Positions 1 to 10,868 are shown, numbered from the stretch's first letter. The stretch: 64,000 nt of DNA from Asterias amurensis (GCF_032118995.1 NC_092661.1:16439006-16503005); one strand, 5' to 3'. Made by a program: numbers and translations. The notes: generated by a model from the sequence alone, not told the origin.

Positions 1-695
1 ACATAACGAAAAAATGAAGAAAAAAAAAAGAATGAGGGAGTGATCATCAACTGTTTTATCTTTTTGTTTGGAACTAATACAATAAATATTTATTACATAG
101 CATTTAGTGTGCTTTACTTATAGTCGGTGAAGGTTTGAATATCAGTGGGTCAATATTGACTGTGTTCCCACAATAAAGGAGAAACGCAAACAAGACGTTT
201 TGAATAATAAACCCAACAACATTCAGTGGTCCTCAATGCCCACGCCTTGTTGCACTTTGGAACCATCCTAACGGGCCTTCTTGAAACCAAGTTTTTTTTC
301 TGACGCAGGCTCCGACTGTCAGTGGTTTTTAAACCGAACGCTTTTTGGCATTAGCCTTTTTGAGGTGTGGACACTAAGGATTACACTGTATTGTTTTGGT
401 GTATGCAGACAAACTAATTTAACCAAACCTTATCTCAAAATGCCGGGCGGCTGCGTATTTTTGTTGTTTACACCACCCAGCGAGGAGATTTGTACTTTTC
501 ACACTGCTAATTCCTGTTTTGAGTAGGAGGCTATACGTTGCAACGTTCCTTCAATGGGTTGGGGAGGTGTGCATAACGGTGTTAGAACATTGAGCAAATA
601 ATCATATAGAAATCGGGCTCTCTTACTTTTTGAAATAGGGAACATTTGTTTTATGACGTTATTAATAACGTGTAGTCTCATCTCAAGACATGAAT
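1..695. other. No gene recognised
   Basis: Low-complexity and AT-rich sequence with only short open frames that show no recognisable domain. No splice-linked coding segment was found on either strand. Confidence 0.5.
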
Positions 696-836
696 TAAGC
701 CCGGTTCATACTTCCTGCGAATGCGAATGCAAGCGAATTTTGGTGACGCAACAATCAGTATGCAGGGCAATTCCCTTTGTGACGCAATGAAATTCGCATC
801 GCACGAAGCATTCGCAGGAAGTATGAACCGGGCTTA
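696..836. mobile_element. Palindromic MITE, GCCCGGTTCATACTTC family
   Basis: The element begins AAGCCCGGTTCATACTTC and ends with the inverted complement GAAGTATGAACCGGGCTT, giving arms of about 28 bp around a 90-bp core. TTA/TAA bases flank it. A diverged second copy lies at 61651-61823 in MSH2 intron 13. It has no coding capacity, so it is a non-autonomous DNA element by structure. Confidence 0.8.
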
Positions 837-2496
837 CAGTACAAAACCCCTCGCTGCGGTGTGAACGAGCCAAAGTCCAATTCGTGGTTTCGAAAATGGC
901 CGTAGGCCTACATCATTACCATGCACGTTGTGGTCCGCTATTGTGTTGTAAGGGGCTCGTGTACGTAACATCGATACGCTTGAAAGCATTAGTAGAAAAG
1001 GGTACCCGACTATTATGTTGTCCTCGAAGCTTAAGAAACCTGCTGAGATGACGGAGAGGTTTTTCTTCTTCAGACAGCACAATAATAGGCCTACAAGATT
1101 CACGTAAAATCAGACAACCTTGATGATGGCAGAAAACGTTCGTAGGTGATGTGTATATTGCAGCGAACACAGACAGTCTTGCGGGGAAAGCCAGTTTTAG
1201 GAGTATTTTGAACAGAACCGTTTTGATGGAAAACATTTTTCCGTCCTGCTTCCCTAAGACATGCACAACTATCATCGCAACGTAAGTACATTACGTGTTA
1301 GTGTGGTGTCCGACGTCAGTCAGTGCCTCTGGTGAATCGCATCTGATGTGTCCAACCAACCTGAGCTACAGGTATATAAAGTGGTGTTGTTGTTTGAAGC
1401 TTATTGAAGAATAAGAACAAACTTTACATAAATAGTGAACTTGTGTGTATACAACCATATTATAATGGCTTTTGGGGTTATCCTAGTGGATTATAATTTT
1501 GTGAGTATTTTCATAGAGTAAGGACGTTATTTGTTATCTTGTGTTCTATTTTGGTTTATCTTATTTCATTGTCTTTTCTCCTGTTGTTGAGTAGGTATTT
1601 TTTAGTATGTTTTTATCCGAGTAAAATCTATCAACCAATCAATTTTGTGAGGAAGTTTTGGCCCTGAAGCTCAACGGAGAGCTACAATCCGGGATGGCCA
1701 TATCACGTTGGTGCCACCGTGCCCCCTTTCAATGTTGATTCTGATTGCAAGGTCTTCTGCGTTCCCGTCAACATTGAGCGGGGGATAGGGGACGGGAGAG
1801 AATGTTTTTTTTTTTTTTTCTGGGGGAAGTGGGCAGGGAATACTTATGGAAAATTTGCCGACCAACTTCCGGCCGTTTTAAAAAAAAATGTATATACACT
1901 GTATGCGGTAACCCTTCTTCTCAGGTAAGACAAAAAATCAGTGGTTTTGGAGTTAATTAACGGCGGATAAATTGGTGGCGACGTGCGGAAAATTATCCCC
2001 TCAACGAGATATCCCTTTTTGTAAAAAAAAAAAAGAGTGGAAAAGTGGTTGCGCCCTACGGAAAGTTATCCAACGTTGGGAATGGGTGAACCAAGCATTT
2101 GAACGGGATTGTAGATAAGCATCCAGCTTTTTAGTGCCAACACTGTCAACAGAGAACTATCCACATTGTGGTGTATACCCGCGAGTTTACTGTTATTTCC
2201 TTTTACTATTCTACTAATACAGTGTAATGTTTGCATCTGTAAAATCAAATCATGTCGAAACAGGAAATGGTCTTTCAGGATAATAAAGCCCCCTGGGTGG
2301 TAAACACCACGTTTTTATAGAATGTCATATGAAATATGTTGAGTTATATGAAAGATGTTGAGTTTATAATCGCAAAAGCAAATTCAATGCAGGCATTTCA
2401 CCTTTCATACCTAATAATGACCCTTTCAATACGCCCGGCTTTTGCGTATTTCAACATAGAACCCGTGAAAGAGTGCGAGTTTTGTTCCCTCAACAC
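837..2496. other. No gene recognised; one short inverted repeat
   Basis: No coding exon is supported. An imperfect snapback lies at about 1721-1791, where CCCCCTTTCAATGTTGA faces TCAACATTGAGCGGGGG. A T-run follows at about 1806-1819. Otherwise nothing is recognisable. Confidence 0.45.
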
Positions 2497-2580
2497 GAAG
2501 GTACACGTTTGGTAATTACTCAAAACAAATATTAACGAGCATTGGAGAGCTGTTGATAGTATAAAACATTGTTTAAAATA
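2497..2580. repeat. Fragment of TTAA-family B MITE
   Basis: The stretch contains AAGGTACACGTTTGGTAA and GAGCTGTTGATAGTAT, the left-end signature of family B seen in full at 54802-55156. Both the inner palindrome and the right end are missing. Confidence 0.75.
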
Positions 2581-2827
2581 CCCAAAGCGGTAAAGTCTTC
2601 GTGACATCGTCGCACAATATTGCAAGTAGACTGGTGCTTTGTTTATAGCAACGTTTTACTACGACGCAGCATTAGGATCCAAGGGGGTTGGGGGGGGGGG
2701 AGGGAATCGTGAGGGATTCAAAAGCGTCCTAGTGAGAATGTATTTTGAAACGTAAGCCTAGCTTGACTCGGGATTGAAAGCGTAATTTTTGATTTTAGCG
2801 TAACAAACCTAAATGATGTATATGGAT

Positions 2828-2970
2828 TGTATGGATATGGAGTAGCTGCGTAGCTTGGAACGTAAGCATATCTTTTGGAACGTAAGCATATCTTGGAACG
2901 TAAGCATAGTTGGGTATCTTGGAACGTAAACGTAGCTGCGTACGTGATATGCCCCGAGGCTTACGTTCCG
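2828..2970. repeat. Short direct repeats of TTGGAACGTAAGCATA
   Basis: Four to five irregular copies of a motif of about 18 bp (TTGGAACGTAAGCATATC and variants) occur in tandem. The region ends in an inverted half, GGCTTACGTTCC. Its function is unknown. Confidence 0.7.
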
Positions 2971-3184
2971 ATTGCTCCACGCTGTGGGGCCATATAACAA
3001 GCTTCCGTAACACGGACTCTTTGAATGCGAATCTTACGTTAGATTTTTCACCATTATTTACATTTTGTAGCGATAATTTGAATACATGATCTTTTTCGTC
3101 AATTACTTGTTAATAATTTTGTGAAAAAAGATTTAAATTTGGTTTGGTTGATTACTTTTAGACGGCTGGAAGTAAAACTAGCCC

Positions 3185-3240
3185 GGAAGGTCACGTGATT
3201 CTTTGTACCACTTTTTGGTTAGAACAATCACGCGACCTTC
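3185..3240. repeat. Hairpin with about 20-bp arms
   Basis: GAAGGTCACGTGATTCTTTG is followed, after a short loop, by the near-perfect inverted complement AACAATCACGCGACCTTC. It could be a small foldback element or a solo inverted repeat. There is no coding content. Confidence 0.65.
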
Positions 3241-3330
3241 GTTTTTGTTTTAAAATTTAATGATTTTTTTTTAAGGACTGTTCTTCTTCATTCCTGGAAA
3301 CCCGTTGAATACATTTCTTAATCTATTTTG

Positions 3331-5026
3331 CAGGGTTCGACCTTAACGCAGGTCCGTTGGCCAAATGCCAGTAGAAATCGCGGCGGACCAGCTGAAACAC
3401 CTTGCCAACTGGTCCGGCTGACCAGTCAAAAATATCGGCAGCGGTACTACAGAACTATGAAAATTTTAAACTATTTTCAGGCTCGAATAAAATGTAAAAA
3501 CATTCACTCAAGGTTTGGATAAAACGTAATAAAAATCACTCGAAGTGCCGCTGAACGCTGGCAAACTTCCGATGATCACGCGTACACAGCGCAAAATCCC
3601 ATCATGTAACGCAAAGGCTTATAGTCTTCGTATAAGTTCACGTGTGGCAGAAAGTGTAAGAAATATTGAACGCTAGAGGGCGTTTCAGAATGTTCGATAG
3701 CGTGGGAATAGACGCCCTCTATTGGTGAAAGTACGCAATAGCTTACAAAACTAGCTTCAATCGCCTTGACAGAAGACCACAGAGCAAAACACATTCTGTC
3801 AGCAGCATGGTCGGTCAACGGAGCAGATTTCCGTGTGGGAATAAGAGTCTAGCGTGTTTACGAAAAACGAGCGAGACGGTGAGGCTTCATTCAACAAAAA
3901 TTACCAAGCTAGGATACTCTGGATGAGCAAAAAGGAGTATTTAATTGTGTTTAGTAAAGTTCTTCCGTCCTGATTTTGGGTAATTTTGTTGTTATTTGGG
4001 GCTGTTTTTTTTTTGCGGGCGATTGGTGGGCGATCTAGTTTATCTATGGTTTTATTGGTCACATATAATGCGCGGTTGTTTGGGGTTTTTTGCGAGTTGA
4101 TTTCAAGAAAGACTTGGGTTCTAGAAAGCAATCATGTGTTAAACAAAGGCGCAGTTGTTTTTGCTGCTTTTAAAAACGTTTTTAAATGAAAATTTTGTTC
4201 ACAAAACAGACACCGGCACCGACCATTCCATACACATAATTGAAAAAAATACCGTCAAACTCGTATGCTTCTTCATGGACTTTTTTGATGTCTACTTTTT
4301 GTTGGGGTTTTTTCTGGACGAAAGTGGGAAGATTTTGGAACTTCGGTACGACATGGAGGAATGGGTACGATGTATTATGTTTATGAATACTTATTAAAAC
4401 TACAATAATAGGCAATGTTTATACATGATAAAATAACTTGAGCGATCGCACGTAACCCTCCCCCACAGTAGATTTGAAGGCAGTACATAAAAAGTTAATG
4501 ATATTTTAACAGTCGGTTTTAAAGTGTTTTTTGGGGTGTTTTTATAGTAAAAACACTATTTTTTTTTTTCTTCATAAAAAAGTTCTTCTTACTTAGGAAT
4601 ACTTTTATGTTGAGTGCTTACAATAAACCGTGGACTAAAAAAAAACTACCTAAATAAAGACCATTTTGCTCTGACAAATAATTTGACCTGTTTTTAAATT
4701 AACTTTAATAACGCTATTGTTATTACATTTTTAAAGAAAAAATACTCTCAAATTAATTATCCTTTACGAACACAATAACTTGGTACACATAAATAAAGTA
4801 TGGCTTCCAGTGCAGTTAAGTTGACGTTGCAAATCATGTTGAATTTTGAAATAGTGAAATAGCGACGATCGAAAATCGAGCAGTTGGTATACAACAGAAT
4901 ACTATTAGTTTAAAAAAAAAATAGCATAAAAAATTGACGGACCAGTCAAAAACCTGGCGGACCAGTGAAAAATCAAGCCAACTGGTCCTGCTGGCCAGTT
5001 GAAAAAAAAGTTAAGGGCAACCCCTG
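3331..5026. mobile_element. Non-autonomous 1.7-kb DNA transposon with CAGGG termini
   Basis: The left end reads CAGGGTTCGACCTTAAC and the right end reads, inverted, CAGGGGTTGCCCTTAAC. The immediate flanks on both sides are TTTTG, a 5-bp target-site duplication. Subterminal blocks containing GGACCAGT and CCAACTGGTCC recur near both ends (about 3385-3425 and 4937-5000). No transposase frame was found inside. The termini resemble hAT-like elements, but a 5-bp duplication is shorter than the usual 8 bp, so the superfamily is left open. Confidence 0.7.
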
Positions 5027-5066
5027 TTTTGTAGCCCAAATAGCCCAATTCGGCCGGTGTGTCCCG

Positions 5067-5425
5067 TTAAAGGGAAGGTACACGTTTGGTAATTACTCAT
5101 AACTAATATTAACTTAAAAACGAGCATTGGAGAGATGTTGATAGTATAAAACAATGTGGGAAACGACTCCCTCTGAAGTAACACGTAGATTGTTTTTAAG
5201 AAAGAGGCATTTCCTCACTAAAATAATAAAAGACTTCTAGCTAGAAGTCTTTTATTCCTATCTGAAAGCACACAAATTCGTCCAACAGGGGTGTTTTTCT
5301 TTCATCATTTTCTCGCAACTTCGATGACCGATTGAGCGCAAATTTTCACAGGCTTGTTATTTATGCTTATGATGGGATACACCAAGTGAGAACACTGGTC
5401 TTTGACATTTACCAATAGCATACAG
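5067..5425. mobile_element. TTAA-family B MITE, right end lost
   Basis: It starts at TTAAAGGGAAGGTACACG, keeps the central palindrome AGACTTCTAGCTAGAAGTCT, and runs to the TGGTCTTTGACA motif typical of the right arm. The terminal CCTTTAA is missing because the sequence passes into a different fragment. Confidence 0.8.
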
Positions 5426-5464
5426 CGGCATTGGAGACTTTCTGAATAGAACAACAATTAAAAG

Positions 5465-5690
5465 TTCACCGATGTACAAATAACTTACAGGGTTTGCAGA
5501 AGATAATGGCGAAAGATTTCCCTTTAAATATTATTCCATGAAATGCTTTACTTTTCGAAAAAACAATTATCAATTCTCGATATCGAGAATGAAGGATTTA
5601 TTTTAAACACACGTCGTGGCACGGCGAAACGTGCGGAAACAAGGGTGGGTTTTTCCCTATATTTTCTCCCGACTCCGATGAGTGTTTCTG
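5465..5690. repeat. TTAA-family D MITE fragment, inverted
   Basis: Read on the minus strand it matches family D: GTAAAGCATTTCATGGAATA, a TTCTCGATATCGAGAA centre, and CACCCTTGTTTCCGCACG. Both termini are missing. Complete members lie at 37042-37415 and 38393-38751. Confidence 0.7.
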
Positions 5691-5934
5691 ATGGGTAACT
5701 GTACTTTTATCAGCTTTTGGTTTTACTGAAAATTGTGCTTGAACATGATTCTAATATACTATATACTATCGTGGTTTATTTTGTACTATCGTTCCATTGC
5801 CATATTACCTATATAAAATCTGCCCACAGTTGTTAAAGGACAGGAACCACAGATTTGGATAAATTGTAATGATGTACAATTTGGCCCTCAAATAAATGTT
5901 GAACACTTCAAAAGTTAAGTTAAAAGGCTTCAGG

Positions 5935-6055
5935 CCTGAAGTCATTATTTGAGAGTGGAATTAACCCTTTCTCAAGAACTACGTTACTTCAGAAGGAGCC
6001 GTTTCTCACAATGTTTTATGCTATCAACAACTATTCATTGCTCGTTAAATAAGTT
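5935..6055. repeat. Family A/B MITE fragment
   Basis: It contains CTACGTTACTTCAGAAGGAG and CCGTTTCTCACAATGTTTTA followed by a degraded loop motif, i.e. the inverted right half of the family A/B palindrome. Only this half remains. Confidence 0.6.
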
Positions 6056-6223
6056 TTTTTTATGCTTACAATTATGGTCCAGTGCCTTGAAAACCTTTTT
6101 TTGGATGAGAAAAATTTGCTGTTGAGAGCTTGGTTTTTGTATCCCCTGTGAGATTTTGTTCCCATTAAAGGTAATGACCATCTATAAAAAAATAAAATAA
6201 ATAAAAACAGCCATAAAAATGTA

Positions 6224-7307
6224 AACTGCTCACAAAAAGTAAGGAAACCTTTTTTCAATCCGGTATATTTGTTATTATTTAATACTCTTTTTGTATATGG
6301 TATGTATCATTGCAAAGCTGAACTCTTCCTCTTTAAAATGATACCACAATTGCAATGATTACATGTTGCTGGACTTGACCACGTTAATGAGAATGAGACA
6401 AAGTCACAAATCAAATGTGCCAAAATTAGCAATATGTTTGTGTTACTGTATGAATTGACACTGTAATTCAAACAAGCAAGACAACTTACTGATCTGAATC
6501 CACTTGATTGAGACAATAAATTTTGTATTGGGCAAGACAACTTACTGATCTTAATACACTTTATTGATACAAAAAGTTCAGTAACGAGTGGATAATCCGA
6601 AGGCGTTGATGACAGCATGGCACCTTCTTCTCATGCTGCACACAAGTCTTGTGATGCGCTGATGACGAGGAATTGGCGTTCCATTCTTCATTAAGGAACC
6701 TGGTTTGATCAGCCACAGTTGATATGTTGGGGGTTCTGGCGCGGACAGCGAGGCCAAGCTGGTCCCACAGATGTTCCATGGGATCCAGGTCTGGACTGTT
6801 AGCGGGCCAATCCATCCGGTGCACCTCAACATTTTTCAGGTAGTCAGTCACCAGTCGGGCTCGAGGGGGGCGAGCGTTGTCATCTTGAAAGATGGAGTTT
6901 GGTCCAAAGTCTGCAAGTATGGGACTGCATCCGGCTGTAGAATATCTTCTTGCAAATACCCATCAAACAAGGTGTTTTTCCATGAGATGAGGGTAAATTG
7001 TGTCCGATGAGTTCACTGGTGAAAATCACTGTGTAATGGTTCTGAAAAGCTTGATCGGTTTGATTAATGAGCATTACCTATTGACCATTCACAGACAACG
7101 GTAATTTTGGCACATATTTGATTTGTGACTTTGCCTCATTGTTATTCATGTGGACAAGTCCAGCAACATGTAATCATTGCAAATGTGGTATCTTTTTAAA
7201 GAGGAATAGTTCAGCTTTGCATTGATATATACCATATACAAAGAGAGTATTAAATAATAACAAATATAATGGATTGAAAAAAGTTTCCTTACTTTTTGTG
7301 AGCAGTT
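6224..7307. mobile_element. Tc1-type DNA transposon, internally deleted
   Basis: The element has inverted repeats of about 210 bp beginning AACTGCTCACAAAAAGTAAG (6224 onward; mirrored up to 7307), with a TA dinucleotide on each side (6222-6223 and 7308-7309), the target duplication expected of Tc1/mariner. At 1084 bp it is shorter than an intact Tc1 element of about 1.6 kb. A transposase remnant lies inside on the minus strand. A tandem duplication of about 60 bp (AAGACAACTTACTGATCT) lies at about 6478-6575. The right end sits only about 18 bp from where GCNT-copy homology begins, so insertion was next to the duplication breakpoint. Confidence 0.85.
6594..7060 (-). pseudogene. Tc1 transposase remnant (DD34E catalytic part, frameshifted)
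   Basis: Reading leftward from about 7060, the conserved C-terminal half of a Tc1 transposase is visible in pieces. FQDDNARPP carries the second catalytic Asp, and SPDLDPMEHLW carries the Glu exactly 34 residues later, so the DD34E spacing is kept. The C-terminal stretch with LVCSMRRRCHAVI, ending at FGLSTRY, is in a different frame, so there is a frameshift near 6680; another shift lies upstream near 6900. The N-terminal DNA-binding domain and first Asp are absent. The copy cannot encode an active enzyme. Confidence 0.85.
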
Positions 7308-7325
7308 TATTTCCCATTATGAAAT

Positions 7326-9690
7326 TTGTAACACTTTATTTATTGGTATTTTCATGTAGGTCGTTGCCGATGAGTTGCGACATGATAGTTCTTGCTGTTT
7401 AGGAGATCTATAAATAACCGAAGCATGTCGATGTTTCTGCGTCAGCGATCCATGCGCATGTTCGTCGTCTTCTGCATCCTGTTTGGCTTCTTCCAGATAA
7501 TCCTTCTCAGCCTCCAAAGAGATCGTAAACCTCTTGGAGAACTTGGAGACGGTGGACCGAAGCTACCGGCCGAGGCTCAGCTTGGCATGATTGAGAAAAG
7601 ACATGTTGGTGGCGGTGGTGGAGATGCGTTGGCTTCGAACCATGTGAAACAATTTCCCCCGTTGGGGAAGTCACTCCAATTTGGGGAGTTACCTCAATTG
7701 GGGGAGTCGCCTCAATTGGGGCAGTCACCTGAATTGGGACATGTACCTCGATTGGGGCAGTCACCTCAGTTGAGGCAACTCCCTCATCTAGTAGGGCAAT
7801 CACCTCTAGAACAGCGTGGCAATCAAAGCAGCGACCACGCAGTGCCTCAAGATGTTCCCGACTCGTACAATACGTTCATATCACCTTATCACCGGCATTG
7901 GAAGGCCGACTGCCCTGCTATATTTTCCGGTGATAAAAAGGCAGTGAGGACAACTTATGAAATGCTTCAAAAGGAGCGCCTTAAGACGAATGGGTCCGTT
8001 GCTGTACCGAGCGATGGTGAGGTACGAACGTGGACGCGCGACTGCTATTCGTACAAACGATTGAGACGTTTCCCAACAAACCCCGGAACGGAAGAGGAGG
8101 CCGGGTTCCAGGTTGCTTACATCATTGTTGCTCACAAAGAAGCCGCGCAGGTCGAGCGCCTCCTACGGGCGATATACCAACCTCAGAACCTTTACTGCAT
8201 TCACCCCGATGCAAAGTCCTCCAGAGAATTCCACGAGGCTATACGCTCCATGACAGGCTGCTTCGACAATGTGTTCATTGCGTCTAAACTTGAAGATGTC
8301 CAGTATGCTGGATACACGAGGCTTCTGGCTGATGTCAACTGCATGAGGGATCTATCGAGAAAGAGAGGTTCAATTTACCGCTGGAGATACGTGATGAATT
8401 TATGCGGGCAAGACTTCCCATTGAAAACGAACCTTGAGATCGTACGACAACTCAAGGCTTACAAGCGTCATAATGACATCACTGGTATTCTACCACCTCC
8501 TTATATAAAAGGACGTACGAAACACCATCACATAACTAAAGACAGGCATGTCATGAGGACGAACAGGTTAAAAGAACCTCCACCGTATAATTTGACCATC
8601 CACTTCGGCAACGCCTACTACGCGGCCACGTGGGCGTTTGTTGACTATATGCTGACCAGTCCACAGGGCGTTGACCTCTTGGAATGGTCAAATGACACAT
8701 TCAGTCCGGACGAGCATTTCTGGGCGACTCTCCAGCGGGGGGCTGGGACACCGGGTGGGTATCCTCACGCAACGTGGGACGAAAACGTGAGGTTCATGAA
8801 ATGGGGTGACATCAAGAAGCACCCAGCCTGCCGCGGTAAATACGTCAGAGCACTGTGCGTGTTTGGAGTCGGGTACCTGGACTACCTCGCAACACAACCT
8901 TACCTCTTTGCTAATAAGTTCTACTACAGTTTCGACCCAGTGGCTATGCAGTGTATCGAGGAAGCGCTGAACAACAGAACTAGGAATCCATTGGAGTCAG
9001 ATAAACTGAGTAATTTCCCGGTCACGAATCTCGTCTGGCAAAATCACACGGTCTAGTACCATGAACCTTTATCGCAACTCTGCACGCGTGTTAGGCTTGG
9101 AATTAGGTGCATGCTGGTGTAACTAGTGAGCCTTGCCCAATTTGAGTTAGGTGACCCGGAAAATGGTTCGATCTTTTTCGGATTCTGTGTCGTGTCGAAC
9201 CTTTTCTGTGTCATTTTGAGACAATTATTGACCACGGGACTCGGTATCCAAATCAATTTGGACCCGGACGTTTTCAGAGTCTTTTGTTCATGTGGGTCTT
9301 AAACTCTGTGCTATAATGTTTTGGAAAGTGAACCATCAGTGCTTTTTATCATTTAAAATGAGACGTTTACGGGTTATGTTTTGTTGTTTACGGGTTATGT
9401 TTTGTTATATTTAAAACAAATGATGTGAACCGATTGTAGATTAGACAACGGTGAGTGCCTTATTGTACATCAGACTACGGTACGTACGGATTATACTAGA
9501 TATCTTATTATCACTATTTACTAACCGTTAGCGCCTTTAATCATTATGCATGAGACTACTGTTATGGAATAGGGGGGTTATTAATATCTTAGAGAAAGGG
9601 CAGTTGGGCGGAACCGTTACTGTGCCTTTAATTTGTACATGAGACTATACGGTTCGTACGGATTATGTATTTGTCCCAAAAGGAGACGTG
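7326..9690 (+). repeat. Arm 1 of inverted segmental duplication
   Basis: Homology to 15000-18167 (inverted) starts at TTGTAACACTTTATT upstream of the gene. It passes through a shared possible splice acceptor (a TGTAG before GTCGTTGCC), the whole coding region and the 3' flank (TTTCAGAGTCTTTTG, then TCATTTAAAATGAGACGTTT). It continues to the GACT...ACGGTTCGTACGGATTA motifs near 9650. This arm lacks the MITE and most of the minisatellite units found in arm 2. Confidence 0.8.
7425..9056 (+). CDS. GCNT-like: Core-2-type beta-1,6-N-acetylglucosaminyltransferase, copy 1
   Basis: This is an intronless 543-residue Golgi type II membrane enzyme of glycosyltransferase family 14. Known members add GlcNAc in beta-1,6 linkage to GalNAc or Gal of mucin O-glycans. 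A short cytoplasmic tail (1-11) precedes one hydrophobic anchor (12-30). The stem (31-150) contains degenerate repeats of the type LGQSPQ at 76-122. The catalytic domain (about 229-505) has AYIIVAHKEA at 231-240, NLCGQDFPLKTN at 325-336 and SPDEHFWATL at 427-436, whose Glu430 aligns with the catalytic Glu of mouse C2GnT-L; LFANKF is at 494-499. N-glycosylation sequons occur at 189, 389, 423, 517 and 540. The start is the first ATG after the in-frame stop at 7386; a second ATG follows two codons later. A 5' noncoding exon is possible because an acceptor-like TGTAG lies near 7360. Compared with copy 2, a one-base loss near the end gives a stop three codons earlier. Acceptor specificity cannot be told. 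Confidence 0.9.
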   Translation: MSMFLRQRSMRMFVVFCILFGFFQIILLSLQRDRKPLGELGDGGPKLPAEAQLGMIEKRHVGGGGGDALASNHVKQFPPLGKSLQFGELPQLGESPQLGQSPELGHVPRLGQSPQLRQLPHLVGQSPLEQRGNQSSDHAVPQDVPDSYNTFISPYHRHWKADCPAIFSGDKKAVRTTYEMLQKERLKTNGSVAVPSDGEVRTWTRDCYSYKRLRRFPTNPGTEEEAGFQVAYIIVAHKEAAQVERLLRAIYQPQNLYCIHPDAKSSREFHEAIRSMTGCFDNVFIASKLEDVQYAGYTRLLADVNCMRDLSRKRGSIYRWRYVMNLCGQDFPLKTNLEIVRQLKAYKRHNDITGILPPPYIKGRTKHHHITKDRHVMRTNRLKEPPPYNLTIHFGNAYYAATWAFVDYMLTSPQGVDLLEWSNDTFSPDEHFWATLQRGAGTPGGYPHATWDENVRFMKWGDIKKHPACRGKYVRALCVFGVGYLDYLATQPYLFANKFYYSFDPVAMQCIEEALNNRTRNPLESDKLSNFPVTNLVWQNHTV

Positions 9691-9751
9691 AAAACATAAT
9701 TGGTGTTTGATCAGCAGATTGTGGGTCCGAGTCCCGGCCGTGACACGTGTC
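9691..9751. repeat. tRNA-derived SINE remnant
   Basis: TGGGTCCGAGTCCCGGCCGT followed by GACACGTGTCTT resembles the B-box end of the tRNA-like SINE seen at 34890-35030 (GGGTTCGAATCCCGGTCATG, then ACACTTGTGTCC). The A-box half is missing. Confidence 0.5.
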
Positions 9752-10103
9752 TTAAAAGGCAGAGGACACTATAGATTACTCAAAATAATTATCAGCATAA
9801 AACCTCACTTGGTAACGAGTAATGGGGAGAGGTTGATAGTTTAACAAATTGTGAGTACGGGTTCCTCTGAAGTGACGTAGTTTTCGAGACAGGACTAATT
9901 TTCCACTAATTTGATTTCGAGACCTCGTGTTTAGAGTTTGAGGTCTCGAAATCAAGCATCTGAAAGAGCACAACTTCGTGTAAAAAGGGTGTTTTTCTTT
10001 CGTTCATATCTCGCAACTTCGACGACCAATTGAGCTTAAATTTTCACAGGTTTGTTATTTTATGCATATGTTTAGATACACAAACAGTGTCCACTGTTTT
10101 TAA
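9752..10103. mobile_element. TTAA-family A MITE
   Basis: The left end CTTAAAAGGCAGAGGACAC leads into the family A body, with the central palindrome TTTCGAGACCTCGTG facing GAGGTCTCGAAATC. The right end is CAGTGTCCACTG followed by a degraded TTTTTAAG. There is no coding potential. Confidence 0.85.
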
Positions 10104-10111
10104 GCAAGACG

Positions 10112-10372
10112 CTTAAAGGCAGTGGACACTATTGGTAATTGTCAAAGACCAGTCTTCTCACTTGGTGTATCTCAACATATGCATAAAATAACAAACCTGT
10201 GAAAATTTAAGCTCAATCGGTCTTCGGAGTGTTAATGAAAGAAAAAAACACCCTTGTCACAAGGAGTTGTGTGCTTTCAGATGCTTGATTTCGAGACCTC
10301 AAGTTCTAATTCTGAGGTCTCGAAATCAAATTCGTGGAAAATTACTTCTTTCTCGAAAACTACTCCACTTCA
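10112..10372. mobile_element. TTAA-family A MITE, inverted and truncated
   Basis: It begins CTTAAAGGCAGTGGACAC but then runs through the other arm (TTGTCAAAGACCAGTC), so it is opposite to its neighbour at 9752-10103. It breaks off at about 10372, before the far terminus. Only 8 bp separate the two elements. Confidence 0.8.
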
Positions 10373-10868
10373 AGCCCACACCTCAGGCCTTGTGTGGCTG
10401 GTGACTTGCATGAAAGAAAATGTACGTGTATAATGTAATGAGAAAAACATGTATGATACTGTTTGTGAAAGTCATGCAGAATTCAGTATGTTATCGGAAG
10501 AAGAAAAAGTTTTTATGTTCTCTCAGGAATTGGTATTGTAAACATCGCTAGCCAAGTGTATTTGGTATGTCTGCTAAGTTAACAGAAATCAGTGTTCAAA
10601 ATCATTTGTTTAGTACAATCAATATTCAGGATTTGCTAACCCCCCACCCCCCCCCCCCCCTCCGTTACTGCAATTTGTATAATTAAATATTGTTGTAACC
10701 CTTCACCATAATGATGGGGTATGTTCATTTTTTCGTAATAAAACAAGTAATCAATTTAAATAAAAATTATTTTAGATTACAACCATTTTCAGTTACCTCA
10801 TTTGTGTTTTTTGTTTCATCCTGCTTGAAGTCAGTTGTCATTGTCCCGGTACCACGGTCGGTCGCACG
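10373..10868. other. No gene recognised; C-rich tract
   Basis: AT-rich sequence with a C-run at about 10640-10661 and a short inverted fragment. Nothing coding is supported. Confidence 0.45.

Noticed and set aside
7392-7424. Upstream start of GCNT copy 1 at a TTG codon (and the same for copy 2 at 18100)
   Set aside because: TTG is not a usual eukaryotic start. The first ATGs, at 7425 and 18061, correspond exactly between the copies and place the membrane anchor properly.
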